A DNA stretch of 64,000 bases. Origin: Phycisphaerae bacterium (lineage in GTDB: Bacteria > Planctomycetota > Phycisphaerae > Phycisphaerales > Phycisphaeraceae). A program made the translations under genes and the position numbers. How positions within the stretch are numbered: position 1 is the first letter of the stretch; each line of letters opens with the position of its first letter. The stretch is taken from positions 248,001-312,000 of the forward strand of contig JAUIGU010000001.1 of NCBI GenBank assembly GCA_030432595.1, written 5' to 3'. This document shows positions 54,246 through 62,836 of this stretch, piece after piece. The notes beneath the pieces are model-generated. The model saw only the letters and a program-made list of their open reading frames with translations. It did no database searches and was not told where the DNA came from.

Positions 54246-57200
54246 ATGCTGTCGAGATTCTTCATCGACCGCCCGGTCTTCGCGACGGTCATCGCGCTGC
54301 TCATGATGTTGTCCGGCGCGGTCTCGGTCTTTTTGCTGCCCATCGAGCAGTACCCCGAGATCGCCCCACCGGTGGTGCAGGTGACCGCCGTCTACCCCGG
54401 CGCGGATGCGCAGACGGTCGTGGACACCGTCACAGCCCCGCTCGAGCAGCAGCTCAACGGCGTCGAGGGCATGATCTACATCAAATCCACCTCGACGTCG
54501 CAGGGCACCTGCACCATCGACGTCACCTTCGAGTTGGGCACCGACCCGGACATGGCCGCGGTCTACACGCAGAACCGCGTCGCCATCGCCGAGCCGCGCC
54601 TGCCCGCCGAGGTCACCCGGCAGGGAGTCCAGACCCGCAAACGCTCGACCAGCCTGCTCATGGTCGTCTCGGTCATGGCCAAAACCGATGCGCAGGGCCG
54701 GCCCGTCAATGCGGCCCTCGACGACCTGTACCTGTCCAACCTGGTCGAGAAAGACGTCAAAGACGAGATCGCCCGGGTGCCCGGCGTCGGCGAGGTCTTC
54801 ATCTTCGGCAACAAGCCGTTCTCGATGCGCATCTGGCTCGACCCCGAAAAGCTCGCCGCGCGCGACCTGACCACCGTCGATCTGCTCAACGCGCTGCGTG
54901 AACAGAACGTCCAGGTCTCCGGCGGGCAGATCGGCCAGGAACCGGCGGTCAACGAGACCGGCTTCCAGCTCACCGTCACCACGCAGGGCCGGCTCAGCGA
55001 AGTCGCGCAGTTCGAGAACATCATCGTCAAGGTCGGGGAAGACCAACGCGTCGTCCGCGTGAAGGACGTCGCCCGCGTCGAGCGTTCGGCCCAGGACTTC
55101 TCGTGGGACGCCGAGGTCAACGGTCGGCCCGCCGCGACCATGGGCATCTACCAGCTCCCCGGGTCCAACGCGGTCGAGGTCGCCGCCGGCGTCCGTGCCG
55201 CCATGGAAGAGCTGAGCGCGAGCTTCCCTTCGGACATCGAGTACCAGGTCACGTTCGATTTCACCCGGTTCGTCACCGCCTCGATCGAAGAGGTGGTCAC
55301 GACCTTGTTCATCGCGGCGGCGCTCGTGTTCCTCGTGACCTTCCTGTTCCTGCAGGACTGGCGGGCCACGCTGATTCCGACGGTGACCATCCCGGTCTCG
55401 CTGCTGGCGACGTTCGGCGTGCTGTATTTGTTCGACTTCTCGCTGAACATGCTGACGCTGTTCGGCATCATCCTGGCCATCGGCATCGTGGTGGACGACG
55501 CGATCGTGGTCGTCGAGAACACCGCCCGCAACATCGACGAAAAAGGGCTGGCTTCCAAGGAGGCGGCGCGGCGGGCCATGGACGAGGTCAGCGGCGCACT
55601 CATCGCGACCACGCTGGTCGTGCTGGCCGTCTTCATCCCCGCGGCGCTCATGGGCGGGATGACCGGCGTGCTCTACCGGCAGTTCGCCGTCACCATCGCG
55701 GTCGCAACCTGCTTCTCCACCGTTAACGCGCTCACGCTCAGCCCGGCGCTGTGCGGCATCCTGCTCCGCCGCAGCACCGAGACGCGGTTCCCGCCCTTCC
55801 GCTGGTTCAACGCCGTACTCGACCGCACCCGCGACGGCTACCTCTGGATGGTGGGCCGCGCGCTGCGGGTCGGGCTCGTCGTCGTGATCGTGTTTGCCGG
55901 CATCGTCGCGGGGACCGGCCTGCTGTACCGCTCCACGCCGACGGGGTTCATCCCCCCGGACGACCAGGGCTACTTCTTCCTCAACATCCAGCTCCCCGAC
56001 GCCGCCAAGCTCGCACGCACACGCGACGTGCTCAACCAGATCGAACAGATCGTGCTCGACACACCGGGCGTCACCGACATGGTGACGGTCAACGGCTTCT
56101 CGATCCTCAGCGGGACGCAGGCCCCCAACCAGGGGTTGGGCGTGGTCATCCTCGACGACTGGGCGGAGCGCCCGCACGTCAATGCGATCATCGGGCAGTT
56201 GGCACCGAGGCTCGCCGCGATCCCCGAGGCGATCGCGTTCCCGTTCACCCCGCCGCCGATCATGGGGCTGGGGGCCAGCGGTGGTTTCGAGTACCAACTC
56301 CAGGACCGTGGCGCGGCCGGCGTCGAGGCGCTGCAGGACGTCGCCGATCAACTCGTCGCGGCGGCGCAACAAGACCCCGAACTGGTCGGGACGTTCACGA
56401 GCTTCCGCGCCCGCGTGCCGCAGCTCTTTGTCGATGTGGACCGCGAGAAGGCGCAGAAGCTCGGCGTGCCGCTGGGCGTGATCTTCGACACGATGTCCAC
56501 GAACCTCGGCGGGGCGTACGTCAACGATTTCAACGACTTCGGCCGGGTGTACCGCGTCTACGCCCAGGCCGAGGCCCGCTTCCGTGCCGAGCCCGAAGAC
56601 ATCACGCTGCTCAAGGTCCGCAACACGCGGGGCGACACGCTGCCGCTCGATTCGGTGGCCACGGTGCGCGACGACCTCGGCCCCGCCGCGATCACGCGCT
56701 ACGAGCTCTTCGCGTCGGCGTCGATCAACGGGCAGGCCGCCCCGGGCCTGTCGTCCGGAGAAGGGATCGCCGCCATGGAACGGCTCTCGGGCCAGGTGCT
56801 CCCGCCGGGCTTCGGCTACAAGTGGACCGGGCAGACCTACCAGGAGCTCCAGGCCGGCAATCAGGCCGCGGTCTCGTTCGCCATGGGTTTCCTCGTGGTG
56901 TTCCTTGTCCTCGCCGCGCAGTACGAGAGCTGGACCACCCCGATCGCGATCCTGCTGACCGTGCCGCTGGGCGTGTGCGGCGCACTGCTCGGCGTCAACG
57001 CGATGGGCCTGGACAACAACATTTACACGCAGGTCGGCTTCGTGCTGCTGATCTCGCTGGTCGCCAAGAACGCGATCCTCATCGTCGAGTTCGCGCGTGA
57101 CCTGCGCCTACGGCAAGGGCTGCCCGTGCTGGACGCCACGATCGAAGCCGCGAAGCTGCGCTTCCGTCCGATCATCATGACCGCGTTCTCGTTCGTGCTG

Positions 57201-57395
57201 GGGACGCTGCCGCTGCTGGTCGCGACCGGGGCGGGCGCCGCCAGCCGACGCTCGCTGGGCACGGCCGTATTCTTCGGCATGCTGCTCGCGACGATCGTCG
57301 GCCTGCTCCTGACCCCGAGCTTCTTCTCGATGATCCAGCGTTTTGGCGAGAAGTTCGGCGGTCGCAAACCCGCCCAGGAAACCACGGCCGCCTGA
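54246..57395 (+). CDS. RND-family multidrug efflux pump inner-membrane subunit (HAE1/AcrB type)
   Basis: 1049 residues, the usual length. Starts FFIDRPVFATVIALLMMLSG, typical of AcrB homologues. The proton-relay Asp pair is in IGIVVDDAIVVVENTARN (TM4) and the matching Lys in LVAKNAILIVEFARDL (TM10). Two large periplasmic loops and the GFIPPDDQGYFFLNIQLPDA block complete the picture. It exports drugs, bile acids or similar hydrophobic compounds; specificity unknown. The outer-membrane channel gene is not next to it. Confidence 0.95.
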   Translation: MLSRFFIDRPVFATVIALLMMLSGAVSVFLLPIEQYPEIAPPVVQVTAVYPGADAQTVVDTVTAPLEQQLNGVEGMIYIKSTSTSQGTCTIDVTFELGTDPDMAAVYTQNRVAIAEPRLPAEVTRQGVQTRKRSTSLLMVVSVMAKTDAQGRPVNAALDDLYLSNLVEKDVKDEIARVPGVGEVFIFGNKPFSMRIWLDPEKLAARDLTTVDLLNALREQNVQVSGGQIGQEPAVNETGFQLTVTTQGRLSEVAQFENIIVKVGEDQRVVRVKDVARVERSAQDFSWDAEVNGRPAATMGIYQLPGSNAVEVAAGVRAAMEELSASFPSDIEYQVTFDFTRFVTASIEEVVTTLFIAAALVFLVTFLFLQDWRATLIPTVTIPVSLLATFGVLYLFDFSLNMLTLFGIILAIGIVVDDAIVVVENTARNIDEKGLASKEAARRAMDEVSGALIATTLVVLAVFIPAALMGGMTGVLYRQFAVTIAVATCFSTVNALTLSPALCGILLRRSTETRFPPFRWFNAVLDRTRDGYLWMVGRALRVGLVVVIVFAGIVAGTGLLYRSTPTGFIPPDDQGYFFLNIQLPDAAKLARTRDVLNQIEQIVLDTPGVTDMVTVNGFSILSGTQAPNQGLGVVILDDWAERPHVNAIIGQLAPRLAAIPEAIAFPFTPPPIMGLGASGGFEYQLQDRGAAGVEALQDVADQLVAAAQQDPELVGTFTSFRARVPQLFVDVDREKAQKLGVPLGVIFDTMSTNLGGAYVNDFNDFGRVYRVYAQAEARFRAEPEDITLLKVRNTRGDTLPLDSVATVRDDLGPAAITRYELFASASINGQAAPGLSSGEGIAAMERLSGQVLPPGFGYKWTGQTYQELQAGNQAAVSFAMGFLVVFLVLAAQYESWTTPIAILLTVPLGVCGALLGVNAMGLDNNIYTQVGFVLLISLVAKNAILIVEFARDLRLRQGLPVLDATIEAAKLRFRPIIMTAFSFVLGTLPLLVATGAGAASRRSLGTAVFFGMLLATIVGLLLTPSFFSMIQRFGEKFGGRKPAQETTAA

Positions 57396-57508
57396 ACCTT
57401 CTGGCGGATGCCCGCGTTGCCCATGCGCCCGCCCCACTCACGCGCGGCCCACGCCGACCGACTCACAACCTCTTGCAACCCCCGTCACACCGGCCACCAC
57501 CAAGGGCG

Positions 57509-57991
57509 CTAACGTCTTGATGCAACCAGCAAGACCACCCGGTCTTCGTCGCGCAGGACCAGCCGCCCCGCCGCGTCGCGCTCGGCGAACGCGCTGCGTC
57601 GTAACGCATCGAGAAAACGACGCTCCTGCCGCATCTCGTCGGCCGAGCCACCCATCATCGTGGACATGCCGTGTTTGATCGTCACCCGGTCTCCCGACAT
57701 CGACCACGTCCCGCCCAAATGATTGACGGCTTTCCCATTCCATTGCCCGTCTTGCGCAAAACTCAACCAGGGAATGCGCCTGACCTTCAGCGCCCCTTCG
57801 CCCTCGATCTCTTCCACGTCCCACACCCCCAACAACTCGTCCGCGGACATCGCCCGCGTGACCAGCGAACCATCCGCTGACGCTGGCGCCGGCGATTCCG
57901 TTGAACGTTCTTCGCCACACCCCAGGCCAAGCATCGACACGACCGCGACGCCCGCGGCCGACAACCACACATAACTCGGTCTCGACTTCAT
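57509..57991 (-). CDS. Lipoprotein with META/HslJ-like domain
   Basis: About 160 residues. A basic start and hydrophobic run end at a Cys (SMLGLGCGEER), a plausible lipobox. The rest (LLGVWDVEEIEGEG..., WLSFAQDGQWNGKAVNHLGG, MSTMMG) resembles the META/HslJ motif set of WxL-x-G starts, F-x-x-DG and a later MxxT/M-like strand. The Cys-attached location and function are inferred. Alternative starts at 58000 and 58045 exist. Confidence 0.65.
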   Translation of the reverse strand: MKSRPSYVWLSAAGVAVVSMLGLGCGEERSTESPAPASADGSLVTRAMSADELLGVWDVEEIEGEGALKVRRIPWLSFAQDGQWNGKAVNHLGGTWSMSGDRVTIKHGMSTMMGGSADEMRQERRFLDALRRSAFAERDAAGRLVLRDEDRVVLLVASRR

Positions 57992-58089
57992 GCATCGCAT
58001 AACCAGCGATACGCCACCCCACCACGCAGGGTTCGTGCGCGCCATTCAGCAACCGAATGTAAATGCAATGAGTCCGCCCGATCAAACCT

Positions 58090-59040
58090 TTACGCCGCCG
58101 CCCGCCCGTCCCCCACCGGCAGACACACCCGTACCGCGCTGTCCACCGTAACCGCATCGCACGAACTTTCCGCCCCCGCCACCGCCGACAACCGCGGCAG
58201 CCGCGCCGCCTCGCGCGCCAAACGCTCCGCCTCGACGCGCCGCGGCTCCGCCTGCCCGTCGCCCACCGACAACCCCATCAAATGGTGCGACCCGCCCTCC
58301 ACCCAGCCCGCCGCCGCCCGGCTCATCGGCCCGACGCCCCCGGAAGAGTCCGCCCAACGCCCCCAGTACACCACCCGCATCGGCCGCTCCGCCAACGGCG
58401 GCGTCAGCACCACCGGGCTCTTCACATACGACCGCAAGTAGTGACACCCGTACCCCGACCCGCCCGGACGCTCGGGCACCCGATCATCCGGGGGGACCAG
58501 CTCCACAAATAACTCCAACCGCACCGCGCCGCGCGGCCGACCCGCGCCCGAACGCCCGTAAAACCGCAGCTCGTGCTCCGGCACGTGCGCCGCCCGGTGC
58601 AACGCCCGCACGAAGCTCAAACTCGGCGACTCCGTCAACGCCCCACCCGCCCCCGCCGCGTCACGCTCCGCGCCTCTCGCCCCTTCGCCCGCCTTCTTCC
58701 GGGGGGCGATCCCCAGCAACGCCTTGTCCGCCGCCGTGATCCGGTCGTTGCTCCGCACCGCGCCCGCCACCCGGCGGATCAACTTCTCCGCCTCCTTCCG
58801 CGCTTCGTCCTTGCGCAGCGTCAACACCCTCGACGCCGACCGCACGCCACGCCGCAAGTGCCCGCCCCGCGCCTCGCGCAACGCCCCCCGGAAGTGTTCG
58901 ACCGCTTCACTAACCGCCGCGGCATCGTCGACCGCAACGCCATACTTCCGGGGGTCGCGCGACAGCGCCGCCGCAAACCGCTGCGCCATCTCGGAAAAGT
59001 CCAGGTCGCCGTTGGGGATGAATTTCTTGGTGCTGCTCAC
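58090..59040 (-). CDS. Hypothetical protein with N-terminal FIPNGDLDF motif
   Basis: 316 residues, Ala/Arg-rich, no signal peptide. The N-terminal KFIPNGDLDFSEMAQRFAAAL stretch recalls a family of bacterial proteins beginning FIP.GD..F; the middle holds KADKALLGI-like helices and the C-terminal half a beta-rich domain (VRLELFVELVPPDD, MRVVYWGRWADSSGGVGPMS). No function is known. GC content is very high. It closes the ordinary part of the chromosome before the accessory stretch. Confidence 0.7.
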   Translation of the reverse strand: MSSTKKFIPNGDLDFSEMAQRFAAALSRDPRKYGVAVDDAAAVSEAVEHFRGALREARGGHLRRGVRSASRVLTLRKDEARKEAEKLIRRVAGAVRSNDRITAADKALLGIAPRKKAGEGARGAERDAAGAGGALTESPSLSFVRALHRAAHVPEHELRFYGRSGAGRPRGAVRLELFVELVPPDDRVPERPGGSGYGCHYLRSYVKSPVVLTPPLAERPMRVVYWGRWADSSGGVGPMSRAAAGWVEGGSHHLMGLSVGDGQAEPRRVEAERLAREAARLPRLSAVAGAESSCDAVTVDSAVRVCLPVGDGRAAA

Positions 59041-60120
59041 GGTGGGGCTCCCGGGGAAGAAGGAGTGAAAAGTCGAAAGTGGCCAGTGACAAGTGGTCAG
59101 TGTTGGTGTCAGTGGTCAGTGGGCAGTACTCGTGACGGCTGACGTGCTGCCTCCCCTCCCTTCGGGAGGGGCCGGGGGAGGGTGCCGACCTCCAACTTGT
59201 CACTACTCATTACTCATTACTTCCCCGCTTATCGACCCAACCCGCCTCCGCACCCCGTCATCCGCGTTGCACCTTCCGGGGTCGTCCGAGAACGCGATCC
59301 AGCCGCCGCGCCTGCACTTCCGGTGGCCCGGCTCACGCGCCCAGCCACCCCGCTCACCTTGCCGAGAAGACGGCTCACCACGCAAAAACACCGGCCGAGC
59401 CGGCCCGGAATCCCGGGCGGATGAATAAGCCGCGCGGCCCCAACTCCAGGCCACGCGGCCGAGACTTCGAGCCGCGCCGCTCAAACTTCCGGGGGCCGGA
59501 CTCCAACCCCCGGCCGCCGCGCCCGCTGGGGGAAACGAACCTTTCCCGGCCCATACGCCGCCGTGCGAAAGCGCCAATGACCCGACGAGCCTCCGCCCCA
59601 CCGCGCTGCACCGCGGAAACGCCACGTACAAACCCGGAACCATCTCACGGACGCAAGCAAGCACCGCGCCGACGCCCGCCAACCGTCTGTTCCGAGCTCC
59701 CACCACCGCGCAGCCTCCCGGAAACACCCCGCGGAGTGTCGGAAAAGGTCGGTCGAACCCTTCCTTCACCCCGCGGAAGCCAAGATACAGATCGCTCTAC
59801 TGTCGCCACACCGCACGGAGGCGTGCCCACTACACGCGGCGCGAAAACCGCAGGCGTCGGAGGTGTTCCCCCCCGCGCCCGCCACCCAACCCCGCGCCCT
59901 CCCCCAAAAACGGCGTCCCCACCCCTTCCAGGGGAGCATTCAACGACTGCGGGAAAGAATTGAATCGTTCCGGGCAACAATCCAAACGCTCCGGGCGAGC
60001 CAACAACCCCTCCGGGAAACAATCCAAAACCTCCGGGAAACACCGCACCCCTTCCGGGAGAGACCCCAAACCTCCGGGAAAGGTCAAAAACTTGCAAGGC
60101 CTTCCCTAAGAAACGCAGAG
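59041..60120. other. GC-rich, repeat-rich region without a supported gene
   Basis: About 1.1 kb. It starts with short AGTGGTCAGTG-type repeats (59070-59130), a strong CCCCTCCCTTCGGGAGGGG hairpin near 59154, then about 800 bases with repeated CCGCGC, TTCCGGG and CCCCGG blocks (59430-59530 shows about 24-base spacing) and ends in a 21-nt tandem array. Open frames here, such as 59203-59769 on the minus strand, look like products of base bias. Confidence 0.5.
59946..60085. repeat. Seven-unit 21-nt tandem repeat
   Basis: The core CCGGG recurs at 59970, 59991, 60012, 60033 and 60054 with exact 21-nt spacing, a GCGGG copy lies at 59949, and a last copy at 60074 breaks the spacing to 20. Typical unit: CCTCCGGGAAACAATCCAAA. 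On the plus strand an open frame through it would code a heptad pattern (LRETIQN-like). Confidence 0.8.
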
Positions 60121-61020
60121 ATGCGTGAAGTCGGCCCAGCACGCAAGACCCGCGATATGCTTATGACTTCAATCATGCCGATGACGCAGGACATCCAGTA
60201 CCACGGCGAATCCGGGGCATCCGCGACATGCATACGGGCGGTTGCTCGTTTGCTTCAATCCAATGCCGGCATTGAACGTGCACGGCTCTTGTCGCACGTA
60301 ACACGAAGGAACCAAGGCGAGCACGCCTTCTTATTTGACACGCGGGAAGGCTTGATCTTCATCCAGCCCGGTTTTACGTCCGGCTACGCCGGAGAAGGTC
60401 CACGAACTCTTGCCGAGACGCTTGATCTTCTTGATGCGCACCACGTTGTCACTCGTGAGTACGACGTGCCGCAGCGCATCATCGATCGCATCCGCTACTG
60501 CAAGCTGACGGAAGCCGATCTCAAAACGATTGATGAAGCCCGCCGTGCGCGTCAGTCTCGAATCTACGAATACCGCCCGCCCTTCATGCGGAATGAGAAA
60601 CGAACCGCCCGCCTTCACGAAGAGCATGTCGGCTACCACCTCCCGCTGGGCATCGTGGTCCCGGAACTGACCGAACTAGCCATCGACTTCTGGCAAGACC
60701 CCGACGCTCGCCTGATGTCCGGCTATCGCAAGCTGGAAGAGGCCACCCGTGAGAAAGCGAACGTGCATGGCCACGGCAGCAAACTATTTGCCGACGTTTT
60801 CTTGTCCACCCCGGCGAAGCTTGAATGGGACGTCCCGGATGCTGCGGAACAAAAAGGGCGCGGCCAACTCTTCACCGCCGCCTATATGGCCCATCGCAAC
60901 CCCCGCGCCCACCGCACGCCTTCCACTCATGAAGCGGAGTTGGTGAGCGAGTTCATGGTCCTCAATCACCTGTTCCGCCTGCTGAGCGAGGCGGAAATTC
61001 CTGCTTCCGCGATATCTTGA
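60121..61020 (+). CDS. Ymh/TIGR02391-like HEPN-superfamily protein
   Basis: 299 residues from ATG 60121. An N-terminal region of about 150 residues has no clear match. The C-terminal part (about 170-299) reads as the Ymh (TIGR02391) domain: VVPELTELAIDFWQDPDARLM, LMSGYRKLEEATREKA, then GQLFTAAYMAHRNPRAHRT. RNPRAH (259-264) is the HEPN R-x4-H catalytic motif, known for metal-independent RNA cleavage in other HEPN toxins. The frame extends upstream to 59863 through the tandem repeats, but that part is unlikely to be translated. GC is lower than in neighbours. Confidence 0.78.
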   Translation: MREVGPARKTRDMLMTSIMPMTQDIQYHGESGASATCIRAVARLLQSNAGIERARLLSHVTRRNQGEHAFLFDTREGLIFIQPGFTSGYAGEGPRTLAETLDLLDAHHVVTREYDVPQRIIDRIRYCKLTEADLKTIDEARRARQSRIYEYRPPFMRNEKRTARLHEEHVGYHLPLGIVVPELTELAIDFWQDPDARLMSGYRKLEEATREKANVHGHGSKLFADVFLSTPAKLEWDVPDAAEQKGRGQLFTAAYMAHRNPRAHRTPSTHEAELVSEFMVLNHLFRLLSEAEIPASAIS

Positions 61021-61184
61021 ATATGCGAAAGACATGTTGCGGCAATGCCGAAGTGCGAGGATTGCGTGATGAGTACAATTGATCCCGTGCGGACGAATAT
61101 TGCCGTACTTTTCAAAATGGCAGAAATCGCACCACGGACCGATAGCAAGTCAGATTCGAGAATACATCAGAGTAGGATGCACAG

Positions 61185-62228
61185 ATGGTTAAACAGATTT
61201 GCTTATTTAATCACAAAGGCGGAGTAAGTAAAACAACGACAGCCTTCAATTTGGGGGCAAAACTGGCTGAAAAGGGCAAGCGGGTTATGCTCGCTGACTT
61301 CGATCCGCAATGTAACCTCACCGGGATGGTTGTAGGTGCTAAATCCGAAGAGGATCTCGAAGCCGTGTATGATGGAGATGGCGTTCGAGACTTACGAGAC
61401 GCGCTGTTACCTGCATTTGAGTCTAAGCCAAGCCCCCTAGAACCAATAAACTGTGTCCAAGTCGACAGTGTCGACAATCTTTATCTTGCACCTGGCCACA
61501 TCGGCATTTCAGAGTATGAAGTAACTCTCGGAATCGCTCAAGAATTGTCAGGCTCGCTCATCACTTTAAAGAATCTTCCGGGCGCGGTAAGACACGCACT
61601 GCAGATTACTGCAGAAAAGATTGAAGCGGACCTTATTCTTATTGACATGAGTCCAAGCCTCGGACCCTTAAACCAAAATCTTTTGATGACAAGTGAGTTC
61701 TTTGTCGTGCCGATGAGTCCCGACTTTTTCTCACTTATGGCGATTGATAGTCTGGGACGCGTCCTTCCGCGTTGGGAAAAATGGCGAGAGCAGGCGGCAA
61801 ATAACCCGATCCTAGGACAAGCTGATTATGCGTTTCCAGATGTCCGTCCAAAGTTTGTGGGTACCGTTATCCAAAAATTTCGCCCCAGATCAGCCGGCGC
61901 ACCCGCAAGAGCCTTCCAAGATTGGATCGACAAAATCAATAAACGAGTATCAACCAATTTGGCGCCAATGCTTAACCAAATCCAATTAATGCTAGAGCCG
62001 GGCATATATAAGCAGGCCGGAATCGATCAGAATTTTAATCTCGTTCAAATGGGAGATTTCAATAGCTTAATTGCTAAATCGCAGGACTGCCAAACTCCGA
62101 TTTTTGCGCTTTCAGATGAACAATTGGCTTTGGGAGGCGAACTTTTGAAGAATACAAAAGCCTCCATGAAGCATTTTAATCAGTGTTTCGAGTCTCTTGC
62201 CGATCGCGTAATTCAAATCACTGACTAA
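61185..62228 (+). CDS. ParA/MinD-like deviant Walker ATPase
   Basis: 347 residues. Deviant Walker A motif NHKGGVSKTTTAFNLG (residues 9-24, with the signature first Lys), Walker A' LADFDPQCNLTGM, and the Walker B-type strand LILIDMSPSLGPLNQNLLM. The second half (VRPKFVGTVIQKFRPRSAG..., KRVSTNLAPML) is divergent from chromosome-partition ParA, and no ParB or parS is seen. A GTAGGA lies eight bases before ATG 61185. GC content is markedly low, and the HEPN-like gene begins 2 nt after the stop, so they form an operon. Confidence 0.88.
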   Translation: MVKQICLFNHKGGVSKTTTAFNLGAKLAEKGKRVMLADFDPQCNLTGMVVGAKSEEDLEAVYDGDGVRDLRDALLPAFESKPSPLEPINCVQVDSVDNLYLAPGHIGISEYEVTLGIAQELSGSLITLKNLPGAVRHALQITAEKIEADLILIDMSPSLGPLNQNLLMTSEFFVVPMSPDFFSLMAIDSLGRVLPRWEKWREQAANNPILGQADYAFPDVRPKFVGTVIQKFRPRSAGAPARAFQDWIDKINKRVSTNLAPMLNQIQLMLEPGIYKQAGIDQNFNLVQMGDFNSLIAKSQDCQTPIFALSDEQLALGGELLKNTKASMKHFNQCFESLADRVIQITD

Positions 62229-62230
62229 CT

Positions 62231-62836
62231 ATGCCGTCGTTAGCAAAGCAAATCTTCGATCAAGCACTCGTCGACGTTCAGGCGATCGAAGGCCTGCATG
62301 TCGCCGTTTCATCGATGACTACAACTGCGCTTGACCCAAGCGACATGCTTCGCGCCGGAATAGTTCTTGTCGCCAGCGCCATTGACACTTACGCTCACAG
62401 GATCGCCCTCATTGGCATTGTCGCACAATTCCAAGGACATTTGCCTAAAAAGAACGTCAGAATCCCTATAAATATTGTCGGCTCCGCCACCTCCACTATT
62501 TCTACATCTCAGTTTGAAAACGAAATACGCAGTCAATTGAGTTACCAAACATTTCAGCAGCCTGACAAGTATGCAGAGGCACTTAGACATGCCGGAGTAG
62601 AGGATTTGTGGCAAAAACTGGGACTCTCGATGGGCGTTGCCGCGAGCGACGCGAAGCGTCAGCTCGCACTAGTCATTGATAGACGAAATAAAATTGCTCA
62701 TGAATCCGATTTGGATCGCAGCACACCACCTCAAAAATGGCCCATTTCACTTCAAGACCTCCAATCTGCGCGACATAATGTTGATCGAATTGTTATGGAA
62801 ACTGACCTTTTATTGCCAGCTTCTATAGCCTTTTAG
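62231..62836 (+). CDS. HEPN-domain protein, MAE_28990/RiboL-PSP-HEPN-like
   Basis: 201 residues, mostly helical. The N-terminal part (DPSDMLRAGIVLVASAIDTYAHRIALIGIV) and the C-terminal LALVIDRRNKIAHESDLDRS fit HEPN nuclease families such as MAE_28990/MAE_18760; R152-x4-H157 is the catalytic motif. No signal peptide or membrane segment. It follows the ParA-like gene by 2 bases. Likely an RNase effector or toxin whose activity is controlled by the ATPase, an inference from known HEPN systems. GC content is low like that of the ATPase gene. Confidence 0.75.
   Translation: MPSLAKQIFDQALVDVQAIEGLHVAVSSMTTTALDPSDMLRAGIVLVASAIDTYAHRIALIGIVAQFQGHLPKKNVRIPINIVGSATSTISTSQFENEIRSQLSYQTFQQPDKYAEALRHAGVEDLWQKLGLSMGVAASDAKRQLALVIDRRNKIAHESDLDRSTPPQKWPISLQDLQSARHNVDRIVMETDLLLPASIAF

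Noticed and set aside
54204-56372. 722-codon minus-strand frame inside the RND pump gene
   Set aside because: No domain signal and fully antisense to a clear AcrB-type gene.
59203-59769. 188-codon minus-strand frame in the GC-rich region
   Set aside because: No ribosome site, no family resemblance, Gly/Arg/Pro composition that matches the repeat background.
59946-60085. Possible CRISPR array in the 21-nt repeats
   Set aside because: The repeats are contiguous with only a few variable bases, there are no spacers of constant length, and no cas genes are nearby.
61045-61227. 60-codon frame between the Ymh-like and ParA-like genes
   Set aside because: Overlaps the start of the ATPase in another frame and has no ribosome site or recognisable content; an antitoxin role was considered but is unsupported.
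61185-62228. Plasmid or chromosome partition locus (parABS)
   Set aside because: No ParB-like gene or parS-type palindromes next to it; the neighbour is a HEPN protein.
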